This document shows positions 41,313 to 50,434 of a stretch of 64,000 nt of DNA, one piece after another. Each line of letters starts with the position of its first letter. Position 1 is the stretch's first letter. The DNA lies in NCBI GenBank assembly GCA_040081715.1, contig JBEBFY010000004.1, positions 1 through 64,000 of the forward strand, read 5' to 3'. The position numbers and the translations under genes were made by a program. The notes below the pieces were generated by a model, which saw nothing but the letters and a program-made list of their open reading frames with translations, was not told the DNA's origin and did no database searches. This DNA comes from CANKJK01 sp040081715. Its GTDB lineage: Bacteria; Acidobacteriota; Vicinamibacteria; Vicinamibacterales; UBA2999.

Positions 41313-43455
41313 AGTCGAGCAGCGTCTGCTGCGCGTTGGAGGGTTCACCCTGCGCCTGCACGCGGCGGTAGGTGCCCGACGAATCGAGCGTCCAGGCCCG
41401 GTCGGTGTCCTTCAGGTACGCCTCGATCACGACGTCCCGGAGGTGGGACCGGAGGGCCGGATCCAGGACCGGGCAGAGCGCTTCCACCCGCCGATCGAGG
41501 TTGCGCTCCATTACATCGGCGCTGCCGATGTAGAGGTCGGAGTTTCCGCCGTTCTCGAACCAGTACAGCCGGCAGTGCTCGAGAAACCGGCCCACGATGG
41601 ACCGTACGCGGATGTGGTCGCTCACCCCCGCGATGCCAGGCCGGAGGCAGCAGATTCCGCGCGCCACGATGTCGATCTCCACGCCGGCCTGCGACGCCCG
41701 GTACAGGGCGCGAATCATCTGGTCGTCGGTGACCGCGTTGGTCACGATGATGATCCGGCCGCCACGGCCCGTTGCGGCGTGTTCGGCCTCCCTGGCGATG
41801 AGCGTCATCAACCGGTTCCTGAGCTGGACGGGCGCCACCAGCACCTGCCGGTAGTCCTTCTGGCTCGAGTACCCGGTGAGGTAGTTGAAGACCTCGGAGA
41901 CATCCGCCACGATGTCCGGGTTGGCGGTGAACAGGCCCAGATCCGTGTAGACCTTGGCCGTGTCGGCGTTGTAGTTGCCGGTGCCTGTGTGCACGTAGCG
42001 CTGCACGCCGTCCGGCTCCTGACGCACCACGAGGCACAGCTTGGCGTGGGTCTTGAGGTCCACCCAGCCGTACACCACGTGCACGCCCGCGTCTTCCAGC
42101 CGTCGCGCCCACAGAATGTTGTTCCGCTCGTCGAACCGCGCCTTCAGCTCCACCAGCACGGCGACTTGCTTGCCGGCCTCCGCCGCCTCGATCAGCAGGT
42201 CGATCAGCGGCGAGTTCTGCCCGATCCGGTAGAGCGTCATCTTGATGGCGATGACGTGCGGGTCCTTGACGGCGGCACGGACAAACGCCACGACTGAGCT
42301 GAAGGAATCGTAGGGGTGGTGCAGCAGGACGTCCTGATACCGCAGCTCGTCGAAAATGGTTTCGGGATCCTCGTCCGTACTCCAGTGCGCGCGCGGCGAG
42401 AACGGCGCGTCCTTGAGCTGCGGGCGGTGCAGGGTCATCAACTGCATCCAGTCGGCGAACCCCAGCCGGTCGGTGGTCCTGAGCACCACGCCGTCTCCGG
42501 CCTCAAAGTTCTCCTCCAGGATCTGGAGCACGCGCGCGGGCATGCCGGATTCCACCTGCAGAAGTGACGGTGCGCCGTGGCGCAGCAGCTTGAGCGTCCG
42601 GTCCACGGTCTCCAGCAGGTCGTCGGCCTCTGCCTGCTCGACTTCGAGGTCCGCATCCCGGATCAGCCGGAAGAGGTGCGCGCTCCGGATCTCCACGCCG
42701 CTGAACAGTTCGTGCAGGTTGTCGCGGACCACGTCCTCCACGAACACGAAGGCCTGGCCGGGCTGGTCCAGCAGGTGTTCGGGCACCGGCAGGAATCGCG
42801 GCAACTGCTCGGGCACCTTGACGCGGGCGAAGCGCGTGCGCCCCCCATGCTTCACCACGACCGCGAAGTTCCGGCTGCGGTTGCTCATGAACGGGAATGG
42901 ATGGCCCGGGTCAAAGGCGAGCGGCGTCAGCGCCGGTCCAATGTCCAGCCGGAATCGCTCCGCGAAATGTTTGTGGAACGCGGGTGTCCACGCGCCGTGA
43001 TCAAGGAAGCGGATGCCTTCGGCGGCGAGCAGGCCACGCAGGTCCTCCCAGACGGCGGACATGTCGGCCAGCATCCGGTAGGCACGTTCGCGCATGGACT
43101 GGAGCTGCTGTTCGGTGTTCAGCCCATCCGCCCCCACGTCGTCGAGCCCGGCCTTGAGCTTCTTGACCGTCGTGGCGACGCGAATCATGAAGAACTCGTC
43201 CAGGTTGCTGCCGACAATCGCCAGGAACTTGACCCGCTCGAGGAGCGGGTGCCGCGCGTCGCGTGCCTGCTCGAGCACGCGCTCGTTGAACGCCAGCCAG
43301 CTCAACTCGCGGTTGATGTAGAGCGCCGGGTTTTTGAGGTCGCCGGGCGCATAGGTGCGCGGGGCCTTGCCCTGGCCACCCTGGCGGGCCCTGGCCCTGG
43401 GGGAACGACGGTGCGTCACGGACGGCCGATCAACGGCAGACGGGATGGATGCCAT
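41290..43455 (-). CDS. ppk: Polyphosphate kinase 1
   Basis: The 721-residue enzyme makes polyphosphate from ATP. The active-site histidines lie in GVHVVYG and KTHAKLCLVVR. The N-terminal segment INRELSWLAFNERVL is typical of PPK1, and the C-terminal phospholipase-D-like domains are complete. The ATG at 43455 is preferred to upstream ATG codons (43482, 43521). A degenerate GGAAC/GTCAC pair 11 bases apart lies upstream (43497-43512), weaker than the other PHO boxes. It is divergent from chrA. Confidence 0.95.
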   Translation of the reverse strand: MASIPSAVDRPSVTHRRSPRARARQGGQGKAPRTYAPGDLKNPALYINRELSWLAFNERVLEQARDARHPLLERVKFLAIVGSNLDEFFMIRVATTVKKLKAGLDDVGADGLNTEQQLQSMRERAYRMLADMSAVWEDLRGLLAAEGIRFLDHGAWTPAFHKHFAERFRLDIGPALTPLAFDPGHPFPFMSNRSRNFAVVVKHGGRTRFARVKVPEQLPRFLPVPEHLLDQPGQAFVFVEDVVRDNLHELFSGVEIRSAHLFRLIRDADLEVEQAEADDLLETVDRTLKLLRHGAPSLLQVESGMPARVLQILEENFEAGDGVVLRTTDRLGFADWMQLMTLHRPQLKDAPFSPRAHWSTDEDPETIFDELRYQDVLLHHPYDSFSSVVAFVRAAVKDPHVIAIKMTLYRIGQNSPLIDLLIEAAEAGKQVAVLVELKARFDERNNILWARRLEDAGVHVVYGWVDLKTHAKLCLVVRQEPDGVQRYVHTGTGNYNADTAKVYTDLGLFTANPDIVADVSEVFNYLTGYSSQKDYRQVLVAPVQLRNRLMTLIAREAEHAATGRGGRIIIVTNAVTDDQMIRALYRASQAGVEIDIVARGICCLRPGIAGVSDHIRVRSIVGRFLEHCRLYWFENGGNSDLYIGSADVMERNLDRRVEALCPVLDPALRSHLRDVVIEAYLKDTDRAWTLDSSGTYRRVQAQGEPSNAQQTLLDYYLRRLE

Positions 43456-43536
43456 GCGGCCCCCGAGCGGGGGCTTCGGCATCCTACCAAAGCGATGTGA
43501 CAGGACTGTTCCGTTTCGCACAGCTAGAATCCTGCG

Positions 43537-44655
43537 GTGCTCCCCCGGTCATCGCTGTCTGACGTCGCCGTCCTCTTCCTGAGGCTTGGCCTGACGGCCT
43601 TCGGCGGTCCTGCGGCGCACGTGGCCCTCATGGAAGAGGAGTGCGTCAGGCGTCGCGGCTGGCTCACGCCTGAGAGGTTTCTGGATGTGCTCGGCGCGTC
43701 CAACCTGATCCCCGGCCCAACCTCCACCGAACTGGCGATGCACGTCGGCTTCCACCGCGCGGGATGGGCGGGCCTGGTGGTGGCCGGGGTGTGCTTCATC
43801 CTGCCGGCGTCCCTCGTCGTGGGCGTGATCGCGGCCGTCTACGTGGAGGCCGGAAGCCTCCCGGCGCTCGACGGGGTCCTGCGAGCGGTCAAGCCGGTGG
43901 CGCTCGTGGTGGTGCTGCAGGCGCTGGTGGGCCTCGCACGAGGCGCATGCACCTCGTGGCGCGCCGTCGCGGTGGCGGCCGTGGCCGCGCTGGGCGTGCT
44001 GGGTGGTGTCCCCGAGGTGGTGGTGCTGCTCAGTGCCGGGGCGGTTCATCTTGCCGGCACCGCTGGCGCAACCACCGGTGCGGCGGTGCTGATCCTGGCC
44101 GCCCCGGCGGGTGTGGCGGCTGCGGGCGTCGCGGTGGTGCCCGCTGCGTCCCTGTTCGGCTACTTCGTAAAGGCCGGGTCGGTGATCTTCGGCAGTGGCT
44201 ATGTCCTCTTCGCCGTGCTGAGGACCGACCTGGTGGAGGGGCTGCGCTGGCTGACCGAAGCGCAGTTGCTTGATGCCATTGCCGTCGGCCAGGTCACGCC
44301 GGGCCCGGTGTTCACCGCGGCCACCTTCATCGGGTATCTGCTCGCCGGTACATCCGGAGCGGTGGCGGCCACCGTGGGGATCTTCCTGCCGGCCTTCGTC
44401 TGTTCTGCCGCCAGCGTGACGCTGCTGCACCGCCTGCGGGAGTCCACCGCGGCGCGACGGTTCCTGCAGGGCGTGAACGCCGCGGCCGTGGCGCTCATCG
44501 CCGTGGCCGCGGTCGCGCTCAGCCGGGCAGCCGTGGTTGATCTGTCCACGGGGGCCATCGCGCTGGGGGCAGCCGTTGCCTTGGCATTCCGCCTGAACTC
44601 CTCGTGGCTGCTGGCGGGCGCGGCTGCCCTCGGCCTGCTCTCCTCGTTGAATTAA
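43537..44655 (+). CDS. chrA: Chromate transporter ChrA
   Basis: The 372-residue membrane protein has two CHR halves, with FGGPAAHVALMEEECVRRRGWL near the N-terminus and GQVTPGPVFTAATFIGYLL in the second half. ChrA exports chromate and related oxyanions. A role with other anions in the phosphate island is possible but unproven. The start is GTG, six bases after a TAGAAT hexamer, with no Shine-Dalgarno sequence. Confidence 0.92.
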   Translation: MLPRSSLSDVAVLFLRLGLTAFGGPAAHVALMEEECVRRRGWLTPERFLDVLGASNLIPGPTSTELAMHVGFHRAGWAGLVVAGVCFILPASLVVGVIAAVYVEAGSLPALDGVLRAVKPVALVVVLQALVGLARGACTSWRAVAVAAVAALGVLGGVPEVVVLLSAGAVHLAGTAGATTGAAVLILAAPAGVAAAGVAVVPAASLFGYFVKAGSVIFGSGYVLFAVLRTDLVEGLRWLTEAQLLDAIAVGQVTPGPVFTAATFIGYLLAGTSGAVAATVGIFLPAFVCSAASVTLLHRLRESTAARRFLQGVNAAAVALIAVAAVALSRAAVVDLSTGAIALGAAVALAFRLNSSWLLAGAAALGLLSSLN

Positions 44656-44712
44656 CCCGCCCGACCCTGCCTCGTCATATCGCCGTTACACAGTGCCGTC
44701 GGACCGGCGCTG

Positions 44713-44766
44713 TTTGCACGGATTTAACCGACTCGTCATGAAACCGGATCGGCGGCTCGATAGGCT
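44713..44766 (+). promoter_or_regulatory. PHO-box promoter of the outer-membrane receptor gene
   Basis: TTTGC, TTAAC, GTCAT and GGATC begin every 11 bases (44713, 44724, 44735, 44746). Ten bases follow to a TAGGCT -10 (44761-44766). A second pair, GTCAT and GTTAC (44674, 44685), lies further upstream and resembles the site at 40002. Confidence 0.7.
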
Positions 44767-44798
44767 GCAACTGTTCGAATCGTTCAAAGGAGAGTTGC

Positions 44799-47700
44799 AT
44801 GCACAGTCAGTTGCGCAGGTGGGTCCGGATGGTGCTGGTCGTCGCGACGGTCGCTGCCGGAATCCCCGCGTGGGCCCAGCAGACAGAGTCCCGCATCATC
44901 GGCAAGGTCGTCGATTCCAGCAAGGGCGTGCTGCCCGGGTCCACAGTGGTGGTCACCTCGAAGGCAACCGGGGCAACCCGCGATGCCGTGGTTGGTGGCG
45001 ATGGCACGTTCGCAGTCACGAACCTGTCGTCGGGCGCCTATACGGTCACGATCGAGCTGGCCGGTTTCCGGTCCTACACGCGAGACGTGACCCTCGGCGT
45101 CGGGCAGATTGAGACCATCGCCGCGGAGTTAGGTCTGGCCAGCGTGACCGAGACGGTTACCGTGAGCGCCCAGGCTCCGGTGATTGACGTCTCGTCTGCC
45201 CGCATCGGTGTGAACGTCACGCCGGAGGAAGTGAAGGGCCTGCCCGTGAACGGCCGGAACTTCGCCAACCTGATGACGCTGGCCACCGGCGCGACCAGCG
45301 ACGGCAACGGCGGCTGGGCATCGGTCCGGTTCAACGGCAAGTCCAACCAGCAGAACTACCTGAACTATGACGGCGTAGACGGCACCTACGTGTGGGACGC
45401 AAGCCCGGGGTACCTGAGTGCAACCGGTTCGCAGTTCCGCCTGCAGACCTCCATGGAGGCGGTGGCGGAGTTCCGGGTGAACTCTGGTCTGGCACCGGCC
45501 GAAAGCGGGCTTGGGTCGGGCGGCAACATCACGGTGGTGACTAAGAGCGGCAGCAATCAGCTCCACGGGTCGCTGTTTGAATACAAGCGCGACGACGCAC
45601 TGGACGCCGCCAACAAGTACGACAACAAGAAGCAGCCACTGACGCTGGATCAGTTCGGCGGGTCGATTGGCGGCCCGATCCGGTCCGGCCGGACCTTCTT
45701 CTTCATGAGCGTCGAGGCACTCCGGCAGAAGACGAGCCTGAGCTTCACGGAAGCGGTGCCGAGCGCCGAGGCACGCCGCCGGGTCCTGGCTGGTGAGCCG
45801 GTTGGATCGGGCGCTGGCCAGAGCGCCACGCGCACGCAGGCCGTGGCGCCCCTTCTCGCCGGGTTCCCCGCAGGACAGGTGGCGACCTCAAACCCCCTCG
45901 TGGACCTGACGACGGCGACCTCCGAGGCGACGCAGCGCGAGAACACCGTGTCCATGCGGCTCGACCATCGCTTCAGCGGCAACCACTCCGCCTATGTGCG
46001 GTATCTGTTCAGCGATGGACGGGTGGATACGCCGGACCGCACCGTGACGCCACGCCGCGTGCTCGCGAAGCAGCGCCCACAGAACGTGATGGCCAACTTC
46101 CAGAGTGTGCTGACCAGCAGCCTGGTCAACGAAGCGAAGGTCGGCTACAACGCGCCGCAGACGAGTGCGGCGGCCTTCGGCACGGCTGGGTACGACCCGG
46201 TCGGCGTGTCGCTGTCGGGTGCGTTCACGTCCTCGTCGGTGGATGCCCGCGGCACGACCGGCATCGCGCGCAGCGGCCTGCTGATTCGCGCCACGAGCGC
46301 CTCGACCACTACCGGATCGAGCTTCGACCCCCGGTCCATCTCGTTCACCGACTCGCTGACGTGGAGTCGCGGACGCCACGCGGTCAAGTCGGGCTTCGAG
46401 TACCGGAATATCCAGTCGGACTTCCAGTTCCTCGGCAGCACCGAGATCACCTACAACAGCATCAACGACTTCATCGACAACCGGCCAAATACGCTGGCGG
46501 TGACGCAGGACTCGCCGGTGTTCAAGCCCCAGCAGTTCTATCTGGTCGGCTTCATGCAGGACTCCTGGCGCGTGTCTGATCGGCTGACGCTGGATCTCGG
46601 CCTTCGCTACGACTACTACTCGGTCGTGAAGGAAGCCAATAACCTGGCCAAGCCGTTCTTCATCGAGGAGAACAACTTCGGAGCCGCGGCCGATGGCTTC
46701 TACAACGCGGACAAGAACAACTGGTCGCCGCGCCTGTCGGCCGTCTTCCAGCTCAACGACAAGACGGTGCTGCGGAGCGGCTTCGGTCTCTATTACGGTC
46801 CAGGCCAGTTCGAGGATCGCATCCAGCCGATCGAGAACTACATCGACCGGCGCCGCGTGCAGGCGTCGGACATCGCGAACAATGGCCTGGCCTATCCGGT
46901 GCTGGACTCGCAGCTCCGGAACCTGCTCTCCATCCGTGGCTACACGCACGAGTACCCGACGGAGTACAACGTCCAGTACGGCCTGAGCCTCTCGCGCGAA
47001 CTGCCGGGCGCCATCAACCTCACCGCGGGCTACACGGGCAGCCAGGGGAAGGACATGTTCCTGCGCGGCGTGGGTAACGTGCTGGACCCGGTGACCCGGG
47101 TCCGTCTGCAGCCGACCTACGGTCAGATCGACTTCAAGACCGGCGGCTGCGTGGACGACGTCAAGCTCGGTGGTGTGTATGCGATGCAGGGCTGCGGCCG
47201 CGCCAGTTACGACGCGCTGCAGCTCTCGCTGACCCGCCGCTTCCGCGCGGGCCTGACCGGCGGGATGCAGTACCAGTACTCGAGGAACAAGGGCACCACG
47301 CAGGGTTCCAACGAGGCGGCTACCGCGCAGAACACGTTCGACTTCGAGAACGACTACGGCACCAACCCGCAGGACATTCCGCACACGTTCAATGGCTCGC
47401 TGGTGTATCTGCTGCCCGGTCAGGGTGTCTGGACGGGTGGGTGGCGCGTGGGCGGGATTGTGAACTCACGCAGCGGCGTGCCGCTCAACGTGACCATTGC
47501 CCGCGCGGACAATGCCACGGTCAGCGGCGCCACGGTGACCAACATCCCGGGTGGCAACAGCCGCGGCACGCAGCGTCCGGACCTGGTTGCCGGCGTGGAC
47601 CCCTACCTCACGAGCGGTGGGGTCCGCTACCTGAACCCGGCGGCCTTCACGACCCCGCAGCCGGGCACGTTCGGGAATCTGCCGCGGAACTTCCTGCGCG

Positions 47701-47966
47701 GACCATCGTTCGCACAGGCGGACCTGATGGTGAGCAAGGACTTCCAGATGGGCGGTCAGAGCATCCAGGTGCGCGCCGAGATTTTCAACATCATCAACAA
47801 ATTGAACTACGAGTCGCCGGCGACGACGCTGCCGAACGGCACGCCGGGTGTGCCGTTCACGGATGCGCAGGCCGGCACCTTCGGCTACATGCTCGGACCG
47901 CTGAACCGGACGGTGGGCATGGGCACGGCGCGTCAGACGCAGCTCTCGGTGCGCTACTCGTTCTAG
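44799..47966 (+). CDS. Oar-like TonB-dependent receptor with N-terminal carboxypeptidase-regulatory domain
   Basis: The 1055-residue outer-membrane protein has a signal peptide (about 1-26, AWAQ), an N-terminal Ig-like carboxypeptidase-regulatory domain (about 30-110), a plug-like region (about 115-260) and a long beta-barrel ending in an aromatic residue (SVRYSF). Acidobacteria encode many such receptors for polymer or peptide uptake. A strong Shine-Dalgarno (AAAGGAG, 44786-44792) precedes the ATG. The upstream PHO box suggests induction in phosphate starvation, for example to take up organic phosphate. Confidence 0.9.
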   Translation: MHSQLRRWVRMVLVVATVAAGIPAWAQQTESRIIGKVVDSSKGVLPGSTVVVTSKATGATRDAVVGGDGTFAVTNLSSGAYTVTIELAGFRSYTRDVTLGVGQIETIAAELGLASVTETVTVSAQAPVIDVSSARIGVNVTPEEVKGLPVNGRNFANLMTLATGATSDGNGGWASVRFNGKSNQQNYLNYDGVDGTYVWDASPGYLSATGSQFRLQTSMEAVAEFRVNSGLAPAESGLGSGGNITVVTKSGSNQLHGSLFEYKRDDALDAANKYDNKKQPLTLDQFGGSIGGPIRSGRTFFFMSVEALRQKTSLSFTEAVPSAEARRRVLAGEPVGSGAGQSATRTQAVAPLLAGFPAGQVATSNPLVDLTTATSEATQRENTVSMRLDHRFSGNHSAYVRYLFSDGRVDTPDRTVTPRRVLAKQRPQNVMANFQSVLTSSLVNEAKVGYNAPQTSAAAFGTAGYDPVGVSLSGAFTSSSVDARGTTGIARSGLLIRATSASTTTGSSFDPRSISFTDSLTWSRGRHAVKSGFEYRNIQSDFQFLGSTEITYNSINDFIDNRPNTLAVTQDSPVFKPQQFYLVGFMQDSWRVSDRLTLDLGLRYDYYSVVKEANNLAKPFFIEENNFGAAADGFYNADKNNWSPRLSAVFQLNDKTVLRSGFGLYYGPGQFEDRIQPIENYIDRRRVQASDIANNGLAYPVLDSQLRNLLSIRGYTHEYPTEYNVQYGLSLSRELPGAINLTAGYTGSQGKDMFLRGVGNVLDPVTRVRLQPTYGQIDFKTGGCVDDVKLGGVYAMQGCGRASYDALQLSLTRRFRAGLTGGMQYQYSRNKGTTQGSNEAATAQNTFDFENDYGTNPQDIPHTFNGSLVYLLPGQGVWTGGWRVGGIVNSRSGVPLNVTIARADNATVSGATVTNIPGGNSRGTQRPDLVAGVDPYLTSGGVRYLNPAAFTTPQPGTFGNLPRNFLRGPSFAQADLMVSKDFQMGGQSIQVRAEIFNIINKLNYESPATTLPNGTPGVPFTDAQAGTFGYMLGPLNRTVGMGTARQTQLSVRYSF

Positions 47967-48076
47967 CGCGCCTTCAGGATTCCGCCGGGCCGCGGATGCG
48001 GCCGGCGGCTCCTTCGCTGACGGGCAGAATGCCTGTGGCGGGGGAGAAGTGACACCGGGCCGCATGGTCCGGGAGC

Positions 48077-48104
48077 GACGGGCGGGCCGAGTGGCCCGCC
48101 CGTC
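48077..48104. terminator. Strong GC hairpin downstream of the receptor gene
   Basis: GACGGGCGGGCC and GGCCCGCCCGTC form a perfect 12-bp stem with a GAGT loop, 110 bases after the receptor stop. No T-run follows. It is the best terminator candidate in the window. Confidence 0.65.
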
Positions 48105-48116
48105 ATCGTGTACGGC

Positions 48117-48248
48117 AGAGCGCCGAGGGGTGACGGTGCGCAGCCGGACGGCGTGTCCCGTGTCGCGCCCGAGTTGATGCACCGCTTCGACCGAGAGCGC
48201 CCGTGCCAGGGAGTCCCGGACCTTGGTAAGTTCTGTCGGGGACAGCGC
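48117..48248 (-). pseudogene. Possible IS4-type transposase N-terminal remnant
   Basis: An open minus-strand stretch with no start codon encodes TELTKVRDSLARALSVEAV, then QLGRDTGHAVRLRTVTPRR. This recalls the N-terminus of some IS4-family transposases (an RLR.(I/V)TP.R core). The rest of any such gene is absent. The wider gap 47967-48379 otherwise holds only the terminator hairpin. The call rests on a short resemblance. Confidence 0.3.
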
Positions 48249-48379
48249 AGCCTCCCGTGCTGGTCAGTGTCGCAACCCCAGCATGAAGGTTGTTGATGTC
48301 CTTGTCGATCCCAGCCCACTCAGTGCCGCCGCTGAAGATCGTAACCCTTGGCCCCTGACACAGTGACTGATACGCACCC

Positions 48380-50008
48380 GTGGCGATGACGATTCCCGGC
48401 CTGGGCGTCCCTGATGGAGTGTGGAACCGGCGGATGCGCTGGGGTGTTGCGCTCGCCGCATCCGGTGCGTTCGTGGCGACGGCGCTGTTCCGCTTTCTGG
48501 CGCTGAGGGGCTTTCCCAACGATCAGTACGAACACCTTGCAGGCGCTCAGCAGATGCTGTTCGGGGAGTGGCCCACCAGGGACTTCCTCGATCCGGGGAT
48601 GCCGCTGATGTACGCGGTGTCGGCCGGTGCCCAGTTGCTGCTCGGGCGGACGTTGCTTGCCGAGGCCGTCCTCAACTTCTCGATGCTCGGGCTGGCAGCC
48701 GCCTGCACGCTCGTGGGCGCCCATCGCGTCTCGCGGTCGCTCGCGATCGCGGCGGCGGTGGCGATTCTGTCGGTGTTGATCTTCCCGCGGCCCTATGCCT
48801 ACCCCAGGCTGCTCCTGACGGCGGTCGGTCCGCTCGCGATGTGGGCCTGGACCGCACGGCCGACTTTCGCGCGCATGACAGTGCTTGCGGCGACGGTCGT
48901 CGTCGCATTTCTCTTCAGGCACGACTTCGGTGCGTATCTCGGCATCGGCGCGCTGGTCACCCTGGTCGTCGCGCCGGCAAAGGGCTGGCCGGAGAGGGTC
49001 CGGTGCCTCGCCACGTTCGCTGGACTTCTCCTGCTGCTCATCACGCCCTACGCGCTCTTTCTCGGCGGGTACGGCGCCTTCGCGAATTCGCTGCTGCGCT
49101 TCTTTGTCTACGGCGCGCGGCACGTGGATCGCAACGCGTTCTATTGGAGCCAGCTCGGATTGAGCCCAGAAGGCGCGCTGCTCTGGGGCTGTTACGTGAT
49201 GCCGTGTGCGGCGCTGGCGCTCCTGGTCGCGGATCGCATCCAGCGCCGTGAGCCTCGGGAACCGCCCGTCATCCTACCCCTCGCCGCCCTGGCCATCGCC
49301 TGCAACTACTTTCTGATTGGCAATACGCTCGTTTCGAGGCTGCCGGACGCGGTCGTCCCCAACCTGCTTCTCTTCGCGTGGCTGGTGGGTCGCGCAACGC
49401 GAGCGATCCGGCGCCCCGTTCGCCGGGCGGCGGTCTGCCTCGCGGCAGTCGTGGCCGCAATCGGGGCGGCCTCGACGATGGTGATGGCGGACATCCCGGA
49501 GCAGTTCGCGCGGACTGGTCTCTCGAGGTACGGACTCCAGGAGATGCTCGCGCGACGGGCCGGAGAGCTCAAGGCGCGCTATTCGCCGGGTCAGATGCCG
49601 GACCAGAGCCTGCTCCCGCTCGTGCCGTTCTTCGAGTATCTCGATCGCTGCACCACGACACGGCATCGTCTATTCGTCGGCGGGTACGCGCCGCAAATCT
49701 ATGTGTATGCGCGCCGTATGTTCGGCGGGGGAGAGAAGGTCTTCCTGGAGGGGTCGTTTTCGTCGCCAGCCGACCAGCAGTTCATCGTCGATCGGATGCG
49801 TCGGCAGGTCGTGCTGTTTTCGCTGTCGTACTCGGATGAGGCGGAGTCCTGGCCGCGTGACTTTCCGCAGGTTGCGGAGTACGTCGCGCTGCACTTCTCA
49901 CCGCTGACAGAGGTCGTCGCTCCCAATCGAACGATTCGCATCTCAATAGATCCCCGGCTTCCACCGTACGGAACGGACGCCCGAACCGGCTGGCCGTGCT
50001 TTCGGTGA
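48380..50008 (+). CDS. Polytopic membrane protein, GT-C glycosyltransferase-like
   Basis: The 542-residue inner-membrane protein has about ten TM helices and an early extracytoplasmic acidic loop (FPNDQYEHLAGAQQML then RDFLDPGMPLMY). This is the usual layout of lipid-linked-sugar GT-C enzymes such as PMT or ArnT. A soluble C-terminal segment follows. Donor and acceptor are unknown. Start GTG at 48380; ATG at 48386 is close. Confidence 0.65.
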   Translation: MAMTIPGLGVPDGVWNRRMRWGVALAASGAFVATALFRFLALRGFPNDQYEHLAGAQQMLFGEWPTRDFLDPGMPLMYAVSAGAQLLLGRTLLAEAVLNFSMLGLAAACTLVGAHRVSRSLAIAAAVAILSVLIFPRPYAYPRLLLTAVGPLAMWAWTARPTFARMTVLAATVVVAFLFRHDFGAYLGIGALVTLVVAPAKGWPERVRCLATFAGLLLLLITPYALFLGGYGAFANSLLRFFVYGARHVDRNAFYWSQLGLSPEGALLWGCYVMPCAALALLVADRIQRREPREPPVILPLAALAIACNYFLIGNTLVSRLPDAVVPNLLLFAWLVGRATRAIRRPVRRAAVCLAAVVAAIGAASTMVMADIPEQFARTGLSRYGLQEMLARRAGELKARYSPGQMPDQSLLPLVPFFEYLDRCTTTRHRLFVGGYAPQIYVYARRMFGGGEKVFLEGSFSSPADQQFIVDRMRRQVVLFSLSYSDEAESWPRDFPQVAEYVALHFSPLTEVVAPNRTIRISIDPRLPPYGTDARTGWPCFR

Positions 50009-50434
50009 TCAGCCGCCCGGTTCCTCATTGACGCAACGACCGAGGCCTTCAGCGTTCACGAACGCCCGGACTCGTCCCCGCACATCGTCGCGAATCTCAC
50101 GGACGCGCTCGACCGGCTGGCCCTTCGGATCCTGAAGCGGCCAATCGTCCCGCTTCACCCCGGGCACGACCGGGCACTGGTCACCGCACCCCATCGTGAT
50201 GAGCCACGCGGCACCGGCGGCCAGCTCTTCGGTCAGCCGCTGCGGTCGCGCACCGGAGAGGTCGATGCCCACCTCTCCCATCGTCGCTGCGACCTCCGGG
50301 TGCACGCGCTCCCCCGGTTCCGTGCCGGCCGAAATCGCCACGGCCTGTGCCGGGTCGGCCATCTGGTTGAAGAAGGCGGCCGCCATCTGGGACCGGCCGG
50401 CGTTGTGGACGCACGCGAAGATCACGCGGATCAT
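50009..50434 (-). CDS. arsC: Arsenate reductase ArsC (low-molecular-weight phosphatase type)
   Basis: The 141-residue enzyme reduces arsenate to arsenite. It has the nucleophile loop CVHNAGRS (C8-S15) and the second cysteine pair C83 and C87 in MGCGDQCP, as in thioredoxin-coupled ArsC. DDWPLQDP gives the general acid. It is the second gene after the aquaporin gene (ATGA overlap), on the minus strand. Confidence 0.92.
   Translation of the reverse strand: MIRVIFACVHNAGRSQMAAAFFNQMADPAQAVAISAGTEPGERVHPEVAATMGEVGIDLSGARPQRLTEELAAGAAWLITMGCGDQCPVVPGVKRDDWPLQDPKGQPVERVREIRDDVRGRVRAFVNAEGLGRCVNEEPGG

Noticed and set aside
43497..43512. A PHO box for ppk (GGAAC and GTCAC 11 bases apart on the minus strand)
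   Set aside because: Only two of four units are recognisable and no -10 at the right distance was found, so it was left out as a feature.
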